From Gerris lacustris (lineage: Eukaryota > Arthropoda > Insecta > Hemiptera > Gerridae): a DNA stretch of 64,000 bases. The first letter of the stretch is position 1. The number at the start of each line of letters is the position of its first letter. The notes under the pieces were generated by a model, which ran no database searches, was not told the DNA's origin, and was given only the letters and a program-made list of their open reading frames with translations. Of this stretch, positions 33,109 to 44,262 are shown piece by piece. Location of the stretch: contig OX578281.1 of assembly GCA_951217055.1 (NCBI GenBank), positions 66,218,043 through 66,282,042 on the forward strand, in the 5' to 3' direction. The translations under genes were made by a program, and so were the position numbers.

Positions 33109-33830
33109 AATTTTTAGGGTCCCTAGGCAAAACCAAGCACCCTTATATTTTCCTGCGTGTGTCTGTCCGTCCGTCCTCTCGCGTGCTCTCACGGCTACAC
33201 CTTTCGTCCGATCACTTTCAAATTTGGCATGTATGTGTCTTGTACCTGCCCACATATTTTAAAAATATAGCGACTTTAAAAAAATATTTCTCAAAACAAT
33301 TAGGGTAAAAAACTTAAGGGTTAAAATTTTTTATTTTTTTTTCGACACCGTGAGGGGTATCATATGAAAGGGTACGTCGAGCTGATTACAAAAATGTATA
33401 ATTCTTTGGATACAACTTTGATAGGGCGAGCGCAGGCAAGTTTGAAGTGGGTGTGAAACGTGTCCCCCCCCCCCTCTATCTCGCTTATGTGAAGTGCAAA
33501 AAATCTGAAAAAATTCCTGAACATTCTTCGACCAAAAGTAAAGATACCACTTTTTGGAAATTTCGAAAAAATATTATTTTATTTTTTATTGACAAAATAC
33601 GTTTTTTTTTATAATTATGGTCTTTTCGATGTATTTATATGGTTGTAGTCCGGTTCAGTGGCAAATACTTTATCAAAGTGATTTTGAGAATATCAGACCC
33701 TTAGAATAGTTCAAAGTAAGCTTTTTAGCATTTTAAAAAAACACTGTTTATACACTTTTCAGTTAAACACTATATAGTGTGGCCTACTGACCCTCGCTGT
33801 GTGCTGGCTAGCACACACTTGACCTGTTTA
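33109..33830 (+). repeat. family D repeat, copy 1
   Basis: Starts TTTTTAGGGTCC. AGGGTCCCTAGGC at 33116-33128 is echoed inverted at 33782-33794 (GCCTACTGACCCT). Has GTCTGTCCGTCCGTCC (GTCY-type) near 33160, core CAAATTTGGCATGTATG, and a terminal hairpin GTGTGCT-GGCT-AGCACAC at 33799-33816. The inverse copy is at 55256-55966. Noncoding. Confidence 0.7.
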
Positions 33831-34084
33831 TTATTCTTTAATAGACCTAGTAGATATAGAGAGAAATAATTATAACGAGAAAATTAGTACATACATAATT
33901 CATTGGTATCTATGTACCGGGAGTTATTATTTGATAACAGTGTGTCATCCGAGAGTAAATTTAAATATTTAAGTATTTTTTGTTTGGTATAAAATCGAAT
34001 AGTTTTTCCTAAATTCTTACCCTAGAAGAACTCTAACTAAAATTAAAACCCTAAATAATCATCTAATTCCACATTTATAAATAA
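33831..34084. other. unassigned DNA
   Basis: No gene seen. Confidence 0.35.
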
Positions 34085-34870
34085 CTAGCTGGATACCCGC
34101 GCTTCGCTATGGAGTGTTATTTAAATTTGATAACTTTATAAATTACCATCAAGAAACATTTAAATTATTCTGCTATGCGAGAATATCTAGATTCTATCCC
34201 TCCAACTTATTTCTATACCCCCTCCTCTTTGATAAGATAATTTACAAATATGCCAAATTTACCCCCCTCCTAAATGAAAATATGACAAAACTCTACATAA
34301 CAACAATTACTGTACTCATAAATTGCTTTTCAACGATATGCATCATGAAGGGTATTTATTACTTTGACCCCGTATTTATTACTTGTAAAATTGCTGACCT
34401 AAAATATACCTTTTAGAAAATTTTCGAAGAAAATTAGGCTATTGCAATGGCTTAAAAACGTTTGTAATGGGAATTTTTGAAAAATTTTCCCATGGAAATC
34501 CGTTTTAGACCATTCTGAATCGCTTCCTAAAATTTAACACTTTTTCATGTATGTATGTATATATATAAATATGTATGTATATATATAAATATGTATGTAT
34601 ATATTGTATGTATGTGTCACTCCAGAAGATATCTCCCCTTAGGATGCACTTAAAAATTTCAAACAAATTTTGAAATGTCAAATTTTGACAATTTAGCTTC
34701 AAAAATAGCATTAAAACGTGTTTTTCCATTTTACCCCCCTCTTTTATGAAAATATGATAAAACTGTACATAACAACAATTACTGTACTCTTAAAGAGCTT
34801 TCCAACGACATGCATTTTGAAGGGTAAATACTATTTTGACTTTTGTACCCCGTACCCGTGTGTACCAATT
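34085..34870 (+). repeat. family I repeat, copy 2 (longer)
   Basis: Opens with AGCTGGATACCCGCGCTTCG, a word I associate with common insect interspersed repeats. CCTCCTAAATGAAAATATGA near 34265 recurs in part near 34735, so the unit is internally duplicated. The 34420-34650 part matches copy 1. A further inverse fragment lies at about 48553-48640. Confidence 0.55.
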
Positions 34871-35215
34871 TTTTTTCCGTGGTAGGCTGTGAAATAGTAA
34901 CTTTAGAGCCTAAAAAACATAGCTAAAATCCATTTTTTCATTACTCCTAGCTGTAAACTTGTAGTTATCAAAACTGCCGTATTTTTAGCCCTGCAATCTT
35001 TGTAGAAATGCTTCTTAGTACGATTAAAATCCACAAGATGTCAATGCGTTTTATTTATCTTTTTTTATAGTGTAACCTCTTTAAGGTTTAATTTTCTCAA
35101 AATCTTAAGTATGTACTAATATTTGTTATAATTATATTTATTAATATTTAATGTTTTTTCATTGTCTGCTACCACGGACAAAATAGCATATGCTACACGA
35201 CTGTGAAGCATAAAG
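34871..35215 (+). mobile_element. MITE-like element J, copy 1
   Basis: Inverted words TTTTCCGTGGTAG near 34873 and CTACCACGGACAAA near 35170. The inverse copy is at 45340-45727, with shared flanks (GCATATGCTAC). No coding capacity. Confidence 0.55.
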
Positions 35216-35829
35216 TTGAGTTTTCAACTTTACCGCGGCAATTATGTCTCGCTTCGTTCGACAGTAAATATTGCCAAGCCTAGTAACATAATATACTATT
35301 TTTCACCCATCCAAATTCTAAATTAAAATTCCCTACATTATCATAAGCCAATAATACGCAGATTTCTTTGAAAATTCGCTCATTAAGTCATGGTGCATGA
35401 CTGGTTTTTGACAAGAGAACAAATTTTATTTTCATTTTGTGATAACAAAAATTACATTCTGCTCACCGTAAATATAAATTAAATATTTGCATGCTTTTGT
35501 GTTTTTTTCTCCTGTGAACCACAGATGGAACCACAGTTTATTTTTTATTACAATGAATAATATCTATCTTTCTTACCTTAACTATAGATGTAGTTAACGT
35601 TTTTTAACTTAAGAAGTATCACTTCAGCTATCTGAAACATAAAAAAAAACAATTTTAACTTAAATAATCCATAATAATGCTAAAAATTCTTAATTAGGTA
35701 GAACACGAATGTGGGTGTTTAGTAGTATGAAGTTATATCGAGTTATAGCAAAGATCAGTATAAGGAAAGGTGAAAAGGTCAGTAATAATTTAATTGAAAA
35801 AAAAGTCATCGAAAAGAATTTTCATACAA
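35216..35829. other. unassigned DNA
   Basis: No gene seen. Confidence 0.35.
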
Positions 35830-36350
35830 AATAATGATGGATGAGTCCGTGTCAGGAATAGGTTGAAGTCCTTAGTTTCGCTTCCACTACTGGAAGCATC
35901 TTCAGGGGTGTGGTGCATCGTTGAGTTGACTCACAGTAAACACAAGATATACTGACGACTATGGAGAGAAGAACGGCGCATTTATACTGGCACTCTACTT
36001 TATACTGTCGCATTTCAACCTCTTCGTGACGCGGATTTCATCGGAAAACCAAGCTCTTTATTACGAGTCTACCCGCGGAAGATTCCGCACTAAGTTTTTG
36101 GAGGCTTCCTCTACTTGTAGGGGGGTGGGGGGTCTGATCGAAGAAATTTTCCAGTAAAGGACCAAAGTGTTCTCTACAAGATAGGATACTTTTTTTATTC
36201 GGTTAGGTATTCACGTAAACAAACACTTGTGATGACAGGGTTCACTATCAAAAACATCTATTTTGGCACAAGAGGGTGCTGGAGAGGTCGGATTCCAAAA
36301 AAGAAAAACCTATCTGCGTCTCTTCAAGCCTTACAAGATAGGTTAGCTAG
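35830..36350 (-). mobile_element. Penelope-like terminal repeat fragment
   Basis: On the minus strand it has a TATAAATGCGCCG start-site-like word, then a hammerhead-like motif at 35875-35905, then GGACTTCAACC. This order matches terminal repeats of Penelope-like elements as I know them. No RT coding part is adjacent. Confidence 0.45.
35875..35905 (-). ncRNA. hammerhead ribozyme-like core
   Basis: Minus strand reads CTGAAGA, T, GCTTCCA-GTAG-TGGAAGC (7-bp stem II), GAAAC. This fits the conserved CUGANGA / stem II / GAAA core. I could not define stems I and III or a GUH cleavage site, so activity is open. Confidence 0.45.
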
Positions 36351-36473
36351 TTTCTTTTAAAAAAAAAAAAGAAAATTTACATTAAGTCTGAAATATTACC
36401 TGGAACAACAAACCTTTTGTGAAATCAATAGTTTTTATATTTCATATTATGTACACAATAAATTTTAAGTAGG

Positions 36474-36477
<4 letters not shown>

Positions 36478-36551
<74 letters not shown>
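36478..36551. repeat. (TA)n microsatellite
   Basis: About 72 bp of alternating TA. Confidence 0.95.
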
Positions 36552-36555
<4 letters not shown>

Positions 36556-36902
36556 CATTTGTATATTATTTAATAATCTAGACGGCCTCAATAGGAGGAT
36601 TTTAACAAAAAGAAAATCTCTACTCTGAAAGAAAAAACTTGAGTCACCTTTTCTCTGCAGAAGAAAAAAAAATGAAAATTGAATTATCTTCTTTTCAACT
36701 AGCTTAACTTTTTTCTTCTATAACTGACTGTGGAAGAGGATAAAAAAACGAATAACAATATTCAGGAAAAAAACTTTCATTTTAAATCAAGGTAAATGGA
36801 AGTGAAAAGAGAAGTGCCAGTGAGGAGGAAAAGCAAAACTGTAACAGAAGAAACTTCTCTAAATCAAACCACCTAACAATATTAAAAATCGATTTAGACA
36901 CT

Positions 36903-37612
36903 TTATACTCTCTCCCTAAGTTACAATAAGGTGGTATAGTAATCCTAAGTTATAATAAGGTGGTGTAGTATCCCTAAGTTACAATAAGGTGATATAGTAA
37001 TCCTAAGTTATAATAAGGTGGTATAGTAATCCTAAGTTATAATAAGGTGGTATAGTAATCCTAAGTTATAATAAGGTGGTGTAGTATCCCTAAGTTACAA
37101 TAAGGTGATATAGTAATCCTAAGTTACAATAAGGTGTTGTAGTATCCCCAAGTTACAATAAGGTGATATAGTAATCCTAAGTTACAATAAGGTGGCATAG
37201 TAATCCTGTTATAATAAGGTGGTATAGTAATCCTAAGTTATAATAAGGTGATATAGTAATCCTAAGTTATAATAAGGTGGTATAGCAATTCTAAGATAAG
37301 CAAAACAAGGTACAGGTACAGGTGGTATAGTAATCCTAAGTTATAATATGGTGATATAGTAATCCTGTTATATATAAGGTGATATAGTAATCCTGTTATA
37401 ATAAGGTGATATAGTAATCCTAAGTTATATAAGGTGGTACAGTAATTCTAAGATATATATATAAGGTGATATAGTAATCATAAGTTATAATAAGGTGGTA
37501 TAGTAATCATAAGGTGGTATAGTAATCCTGTTATAATATGGTGATATAGTAATCCTGTTATGTATAAGGTGATATAGTAATCCTAAGTTACTAAGTTACA
37601 ATAAGGGGGTAT
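36903..37612 (+). repeat. 28-30-bp AT-rich minisatellite
   Basis: About 24 units of CTAAGTTAYAATAAGGTGRT plus ATAGTAATC. Early units are regular; later ones lose the AAGTTA part, and a short unrelated insert (GCAAAACAAGGTACAGGTAC) sits near 37302. Confidence 0.9.
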
Positions 37613-37806
37613 ATAAAAAGAAATCAGTATTATTAAATTATTTCAAAATTGACAAACAGCATTTAAATCATAGCTATCAAAGTCGAAGTAAAATTAATAC
37701 CAAAGTAGCAGACATTACCTGTAATACAAACTTACTACAGAGGCATGCCAGTGTTGTCGCTCCTAATTCTAGAGTTCCAGGCCTTAACAGTAAAAGTTCA
37801 AAAACT

Positions 37807-38007
37807 TAACTTTTCAGTAGAGCCATTTAAAGTTTTGAAATTCGTTTTTTTTCCTACCATTTTCACATTTAGGAGCGTATGAAGGCAAGGTTGATTACTG
37901 CTTTGTAGGAAAACGGTAATAAACTTTGCTTTCATACGCTCCTAAATGTGAAAATGGTAGGAAAAAACCGAATTTCAAAACTTGAAATGGTTCTACTGAA
38001 GAGTTAC
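37807..38007. mobile_element. foldback MITE-like element M
   Basis: About 87-bp arms (37807-37893 and 37921-38007) that are near-exact inverse copies around a 27-nt centre; CACATTTAGGAGCGTATGAA lies in the left arm. No target duplication identified. Confidence 0.7.
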
Positions 38008-38212
38008 GTTCTAGAATGTATATAATCTCTTAACAGAATACATCAGGAACATAGTAGATATTAAATATTACAGTAAATTTAAAAAAAGATGTTAAACATT
38101 GGCTATCAACTGTAGAATCACAAGAAAAATAAAGCATTTATATGTATTATTATTTGTGTATTGATGTATGTACTTTTGGGTTTTCCATATTTATATTATA
38201 GTATGTTTAATA

Positions 38213-38530
38213 TTTTTTTTTTTTTTTTTTTTTTATTTTATTATTATTTTATTTATATTACTTATAAATAATAATTAATTACTAATAAATTAAAAACATA
38301 AAATATAATTAAACTAACTGCATTTAATTTACAACTAAAATGATTAGATTTCTTAATGTAAGACCTCGAGCATCCTGTTTCAAGGTTTTCTTTCTTGGAG
38401 GCTCTTTGATTTTCAAAACATATTATGTATATTTTAAACTACTATTATTAATTATGTACATTTTTTTGTTTTATTTTTTGTAATATGTTTTGAATCAACA
38501 AAAAAAATTGCTTACTTACTTACTATATAG
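38213..38530 (-). mobile_element. possible minus-strand retroposon tails
   Basis: A T-run at about 38213-38235 followed by AT-rich DNA, and a TTGCTTACTTACTTAC word near 38510 that inverts the (AAGT)n LINE tail at 15760. Two tail types suggest two insertions; no coding part. Confidence 0.3.
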
Positions 38531-38876
38531 TAACAATTGTATCCCTCACAGAAAAACTTCAGTTTCATGCTTTCCTGATTCCCTTTATTCCCTATTAGGA
38601 GTAGGAATGAAAAAATCTCAAACTTAATCCAGTAAATGTATTGTTTATGTGGTCAGAAATTAAAGGTAACGTCAATTTCAAAAGCTATTTTCTTATTGCT
38701 GTAGAGCTTACAAAGCAACGAAATCTTGTTAATAATTTTCTAAAAAAACATTTTTCATTTGTCCCCAAAATCTATGTAATTTGTTCCTCAAGCGTTTCAG
38801 TCAGAAGGGACATTTTTTTAATTTTTGGTAAGTCCATCAAATATTGTGTGTAAACTTTCCTATACTTTTTAAAAAT

Positions 38877-39206
38877 TTTGCTCGGTCATCAATGAATCAA
38901 GGTCGGCACCACGGCGTGATGCACTGATTTATATGGTTCACTAATGATCACACCATGTTTATTTCGGAGGTACAATGTACATAGGTAGTAAGTGTAAAGT
39001 GGCAGGAACTCTCTACGCATGGGGCTAATAAAATGGGCCTAAAATATGGTCAAATTGCATGGTTCGAACTAGTAGTTGGTCCTACCCGTCTAATACTGGT
39101 ACTTGCACCTTACTACTTCTATTACTACTAGTCCACACATAGTTACAATAATAATTTCCACCTTCTGCATACATGGCTTCCTCTCACGACTATCAATGCA
39201 CATTTT
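38877..39206 (+). repeat. candidate LTR fragment
   Basis: Precedes a primer-binding-site-like word and ends near ATGCA. Left edge and class are unproven; no second copy in the window. Confidence 0.3.
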
Positions 39207-39207
39207 T

Positions 39208-39225
39208 TGGTGACCCCGACGTGAT
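39208..39225 (+). other. LTR-retroelement primer-binding-like site
   Basis: TGGTGACCCCGACGTGAT matches the style of tRNA primer sites that follow 5' LTRs of Gypsy-like elements. No gag follows. Confidence 0.4.
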
Positions 39226-39257
39226 TATTTAATTATTTTAAATCATATTGTAAGACA

Positions 39258-39287
39258 TTTCGACCCTTAAACTAAGGTCATCTTCAG
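39258..39287 (-). ncRNA. hammerhead ribozyme-like core
   Basis: Minus strand: CTGAAGA, T, a stem II of GACC/GGTC extended by TTA/TAA with one bulged G, then GAAA, then TGTC. Matches CUGANGA / stem II / GAAA with a GUC nearby. Stem I is not evident. Confidence 0.4.
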
Positions 39288-39299
39288 TCGTTTATTTTA

Positions 39300-40194
39300 A
39301 TATTAAAAAATTAAAACAATAACAATTATAATTAATAAAACAATTCCTTTCAAAATTTAAATTAATTAACAATTCCTTTTTAAATTTAATATTTTACCTT
39401 AAAATATATAGATTAAACAATTCGTTAATAAAAATGAAACATACAATGATCATGGATGATGTTATTCGTCATTACATAATAATTTCTATCTCCATAGGAG
39501 AGGGTCAATTTAATTAAATTTAGTTAAGATTAGTCAGATGACATTAATACCAACTTCAAAACATTAAAAATCTCATACAAAACGCGTAACAATTAAATAT
39601 TCTTCTCCGCCATATTTGTTTTTAAATGCCGGGGAAAAATTAAAATGTTGCAATAATTGTTACTTATTATTTTCCTACTCTTCAAGACCATTAATACTAT
39701 GTTTAACATTATCATGGTAACTAAAAACTTTTTTTAGCCGTCCACCAAACTAATAATGTTAATTTCCAAATTTCCAAAAAACTTTATCTTTATGTTGTCA
39801 AAATTGCTGAGATGTATCTGTGTGTTTTATTGCGTTAAAATCGGTTAGTTATCATTATACAAACACACAAACAAAGTTTGATAATCCAAAGTCTCTGAAA
39901 TGAAGAATTTACTACGTTAAAAGAAATTCTACGTCTGGTTTTTCCGGTATGAGAATCATATAAGGAAACTTAGTAGGTGTTTATGTTAAAAGCATTTCGA
40001 AGGAAATAATGGAAGAAGAACTGACTGTTAATACATAATATGTTAGAAGTGCAGATTATAAAACCTTTTCCAGCTTGACACCATCATATGTAATTTTGTA
40101 AAAGAGTTTATGTGAACTCGCTGTACATTCACGGAACATTTATTCTACATTGAAAAAAAATACTTCTAGAATTTACATAACTTAACGTTCAAGT
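39300..40194. other. unassigned AT-rich DNA
   Basis: No gene or confident repeat seen. Confidence 0.35.
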
Positions 40195-40860
40195 TCCTTT
40201 CCATTCTAGATTTTTACTACGTTTTTATTAGCTTGCTTTCTTGTTTGTTTGTTTGTTTGTTTGTTTATCTGGTACAAATCTGGCAATCGATTTCTAACTA
40301 ACTTCCCGAATAGCTAGACATTTGAAACTTTTAGCATAGCTCAGAACACGATGACAAAGCATTATTTTAACACTTTTAGCCATCTTTTAGCAGAATTTAA
40401 TTGGTTTTCAGCAAATTTTGCTGTACGGAAAGTTAGTTCGGAAAAAATCCGCAAGTTATTTTATTTGTTTTGCCATGTCCCATATTTACGCATTTTAAGA
40501 CCCGTCATTTTGACGGGTCTCAAATTTGTGATAGATAAACATTGAATCACACCAAAAAAAAAAAAAATATCGATTATATTATTTATCGATTATATTATTT
40601 CAAATCTATCAATGGCACGGTTTAGATTTGGTGTTGGGGAGATCCGTTGTACAAAGATTTGTCCCTTTATAGGTTTAAGATCAGCTCTCTAGATGGTTGT
40701 CATTTATGTGAAGTAAATAAATTTGGAACTTTTTTTTTTACAAAAATTATATATTATATAACAATAACAATTATATTATCAAAATTAAATACGATTCAAC
40801 GGAAAATTTAAAAACGTAGTATATAAAAAGTTATTTTTATCTTGAAATGATTAATATCTT
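40195..40860 (-). repeat. family F element, copy 2 (no hairpin insert)
   Basis: Inverse of 22500-23285. 12-bp inverted words ACTACGTTTTTA at 40216-40227 and TAAAAACGTAGT at 40809-40820, though homology extends slightly beyond them. Carries a (GTTT)n tract near 40240. Lacks the hairpin SINE, so it serves as an empty-site paralogue. Confidence 0.65.
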
Positions 40861-41165
40861 AAATTTTATCTTCTTGGCCATTTTTATTTATTTCGGTTTA
40901 CAAAATTCCATTTTTTTCAGGTATTTTATAAACAAATCAAGAGATGTAAAAGGAAATTTATTCATCTTCATATGCGAGTTTACCAAGATAAAAAAAAAAT
41001 CAAATAAAATATTTAAAAATATTCATGTAATAGGCATTTGAAAAGGAAAAACAACTTTTGAACTTTACTTTTTTTTTCTCAATTTACTGATTGCTTTTGA
41101 GAAATCCTTTTTACATCTCTCCCATAGCTTTGATTGATTCATTGATAAAAAAATATCAATGAATG

Positions 41166-41170
<5 letters not shown>

Positions 41171-41201
<31 letters not shown>
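41171..41201. repeat. (TA)n microsatellite
   Basis: About 30 bp of alternating TA. Confidence 0.9.
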
Positions 41202-41204
<3 letters not shown>

Positions 41205-41359
41205 TATAAATAGGAAGGAAATTGCGTGGAAAGAAGTTTATATAAATAAAATCTCAAGGAAATGATTTGTAAAAGTTATTTAGGCTAAAAGTATCTTTTA
41301 AACTTTGGATTCACTTTATGAAGTTGTAAAATATTAATCATAAATCATAAACACGAACC
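41202..41359. other. unassigned DNA
   Basis: Nothing recognised. Confidence 0.35.
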
Positions 41360-41430
41360 TTAACCACCTCTAACCACCTCTAACCACCTCTAACCACCTC
41401 TAACCACCTCTAACCACCTCTAACCACCTT
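41360..41430 (+). repeat. 10-bp tandem repeat TAACCACCTC
   Basis: Seven copies in a row. The inverse decamer GGTTAGAGGT occurs at the left end of family E copy 1 (31940-31965). Confidence 0.9.
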
Positions 41431-43010
41431 AAATACAAACATAAAAAGAAACACATTACTCAAAAGATTATATCTGTGTGTTACATTAATAAGTTACCTT
41501 ACAAGCTTGTCTGATTAAGTACAAAAAGCTTGTTTAAACGAGCATAAGCCGCTGAAGTCATGGGTTATACAGAGTCAACACTTCAAATAAAAGTGAAGGC
41601 ACTTTTTTACTTTAGCGCCCCCCTTAGTTCTAAACAATAGTCTGTCCTACAAAAGTCTCAAAGGTTTGTGTGTTTGTCTCCCCAAGACATTGAGACTTCT
41701 GGAGCAGTTTTATGTTTTATATTCCTTTATCTTAATAGTTGATTAGACTAAGGGATATGATCACAATTATATACAGTGGCGTAGGAACGGGGGGGGCTAT
41801 CGGGCTCGAGCCCCCCCCGTCAGATTTGAAGGGGCAAACAAATTACAAATAAAATAAAAATTAGTACATGCTTAAAATTTTGTTGAATGATTTGGAAAAT
41901 AATACATTTATATTTTATTTCAAATAAATGTTTTTAACATTAATAAAATGGTATATATTATAAACATTTAATTTATTTGAAATGCCGACGCGACGGGTGG
42001 GTTTAAATAGGAAGATAAGGGCGGCTAGTAAAGCCAACAAGTCGGCGGTCGGCACATGGCACATCACAAAGAGTTATCATGACTTCTATTTCCCACCAAC
42101 ACTAAACTAAATAAAATCCTAATGACGTGATTAACTGAGTCAATCAAAATAAATAGCACCTGCTCTGTCGTTGATGACAAGAAAGTTTCGTTCGATTTAT
42201 CAGACTGATTTTTGTCAACTTGCTATAAGTAGTTTCAGAAGCGCGGCTCAAACCCCGTTTATCAAAAAACAACCACGGTCGTAGTAGGGGGTTGAACCAC
42301 CCTTATTCTTCTAGACATTATCAAATATGAATTTTAGCTAGATAAGGAGACTTCTCTTCTCTTTCCTCTTTACCCGGCCTTTTTGATTCTTTAGTCAGGT
42401 CCTAGCTCTCTCGCGAATCGTGTCAAACTGAGAATGGTAAATTGATTTTGACTCCATTCACTTTACCTCAATCTCAATTTATTTATTTTCATATTTTTAA
42501 ATAGTGCATAAAATCTAATTTTTACTTTTTAAACAGTGTATACAATTTATTCTTATACATTTATTAAATTTTGATAGACATCATGAGAAAAAGACGAAAT
42601 ACTTATTTAAATTTGTTCTCTAAAAAGTCGAAACCTACGAATATTAGAACTGCTCTAAAATATGTCTACAACTGCTTAAAATGCTGTTTTTGAACGTTTA
42701 TTTTCCAAAATTTTCCCGGGGGAGGACCCCCGGACCCCCCTTCTATAGGGGAGGGGGTAGAGAGAGGAGATAGGTTTCAGTCTGATAAGGAGTATCTACC
42801 CCCCCCCCCCTTCTTTAACGGAGGAGCCGAGCCACCCCCGTCAAAAATGAATTCCTACGCCACTGATTATATACACAAGTGTGATATTCCTTATTTCCCA
42901 AGATACATTGGATTAAATATCCCTTCGTCTCAATAATAATTTAGATTAAGGAATATTCACTACTCTGTGTATGTTCCTTTGTCAAAATAACTATTAACAT
43001 AATGGGATAT
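41431..43010 (+). repeat. foldback-core sequence interrupted by hAT
   Basis: Words such as ATTCCTTTATCTTAATAG before 41766 and ATTCCTTATTTCCCAAGATA after 42873 match the centre of the 17.3-18.7 kb foldback. Removal of the hAT insert and one duplication joins them. The 41500-41620 part shares GAAGTCATGGGTTATA with 5740-5757. Confidence 0.5.
41774..42865. mobile_element. nonautonomous hAT element, 1,092 bp
   Basis: Exact 8-bp duplications ATTATATA (41766-41773 and 42866-42873) and perfect 14-bp terminal inverted repeats CAGTGGCGTAGGAA. Subterminal G/C homopolymer runs on both sides. No transposase frame, so mobilised in trans if at all. Confidence 0.9.
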
Positions 43011-43095
43011 AGGGGGGTGCTAAAAAAGTACCAAATGAATAAAAAAATGTATCCCACAGTGATGGGAAAATACCTAGCATCTTTCCACCTCCCAG

Positions 43096-43853
43096 AAAAA
43101 AATACTCTGCCAATTAGTGTGGCACATAGCTTCCTCGCGTTCTATTTTGTATACTTGAATGATTTTTATGCTATTTAAACCTATAATAATATTGTCAAAT
43201 TTATTTAATTTTCCCCCCATTTTTAAAAAATGTAATAAATCCAAACAATTTTGACATAAAACAAAACGGGGGAAACAATTAAATAAATTAGGCAATACAA
43301 TAATGGCTTGTAAAAGCATAAAATCAATAAATTACGTTATAGGATTCAAGGAAACTATGTTCCACACTAATTGGCAGTCTATTTTAATATATCAAAATTG
43401 TTTTAATTTTTTACATGAATTAAAGTATCAACTAAGCAAAAGTTAAAGGGAGCAGACGGTTGAAATTAATCTGGTGGTATTTGCGGTCTACTTTAGACAA
43501 GCCATCAAAATTTCATAAAAATCAGATGAGTACTTTTGAAGATATAGGTGTAAATAAAAATGTATGTTTTGTATGCGTGTTGAAGAGCAAAAAATGGGCG
43601 CAGAAGGTTGAAACTAATATAGTTTCAACCAACAAGGGGCTAATTGTGACCTACCATACTAATTTCATTAAAATCGCAAGTGTCAAAGATTTGTTAGTTC
43701 GCAAGAATTGTGTGACAGACCGACAGACAGACTCAGACACGGAACCTGATGTCTGAAATGGATTTTTGTCTAAGAATTATCAAAATCAGAGACATAAAAT
43801 ATTTTCGTTCTTTAGAACGATCACATAGCTTCGGTAAGCTCGAAAGAAAAAAA
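43096..43853 (+). repeat. family A' copy 3 with inverted end duplication
   Basis: Left end CTGCCAATTAGTGTGGCAC at about 43107 is repeated in inverse at 43345-43384, making a 280-bp imperfect palindrome. The A' body then continues with core words, (GACA)-type tract near 43720 and GGTAAGCTCG near 43836. Confidence 0.6.
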
Positions 43854-44039
43854 TCATACCTTAAAGTGAAATCAAGAATGGGTTCGAAAATCTCTGAAAA
43901 TATAAAAATAAATACAGGTGTGTTAACACCCTACAGACGTCAGGTAGAAAAACGAAGAAAACTATAAGGGTACTCGGATTGCGTTTACGGATTCTAAACA
44001 GTTAGGTTATATCTGTAGTACAGGATATATCCGTTTTGG

Positions 44040-44262
44040 CACTTCTTTAGATTGTTACTCCCCTTAAAAAAACAGAAGGGAGTAACAATCTAAAGAAGGT
44101 GAACAGAATGTTCTTCTTTAGACTGTTACTCCCCTTATCAAAATAGTGGGAAATTCCTTTGTCCCAAAGTACATTGAACTAAATATCCCTTTATTTTGTT
44201 TACAGTTATTTAGTCTGTCATTTAAACTAAAACAACATAGGGGAGTAACAATCTAAAGAAGT
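44040..44262. mobile_element. foldback family N, copy 1
   Basis: Perfect palindrome core: CTTCTTTAGATTGTTACTCC and its inverse around AAAAAAACA (44042-44098). The same word, inverted, closes the element near 44262. Between lies the shared foldback centre (TTCCTTTGTCCCAAAGTACA). Confidence 0.6.

Noticed and set aside
32983..33255. 90-codon minus-strand frame across family D
   Set aside because: Part of it recurs in the D copy at 55.9 kb only because the repeat recurs; the frame spans the GTCY tract and is not conserved as protein.
34114..34416. 100-codon AT-rich frame
   Set aside because: Lies in repeat family I, whose other copies do not keep the frame.
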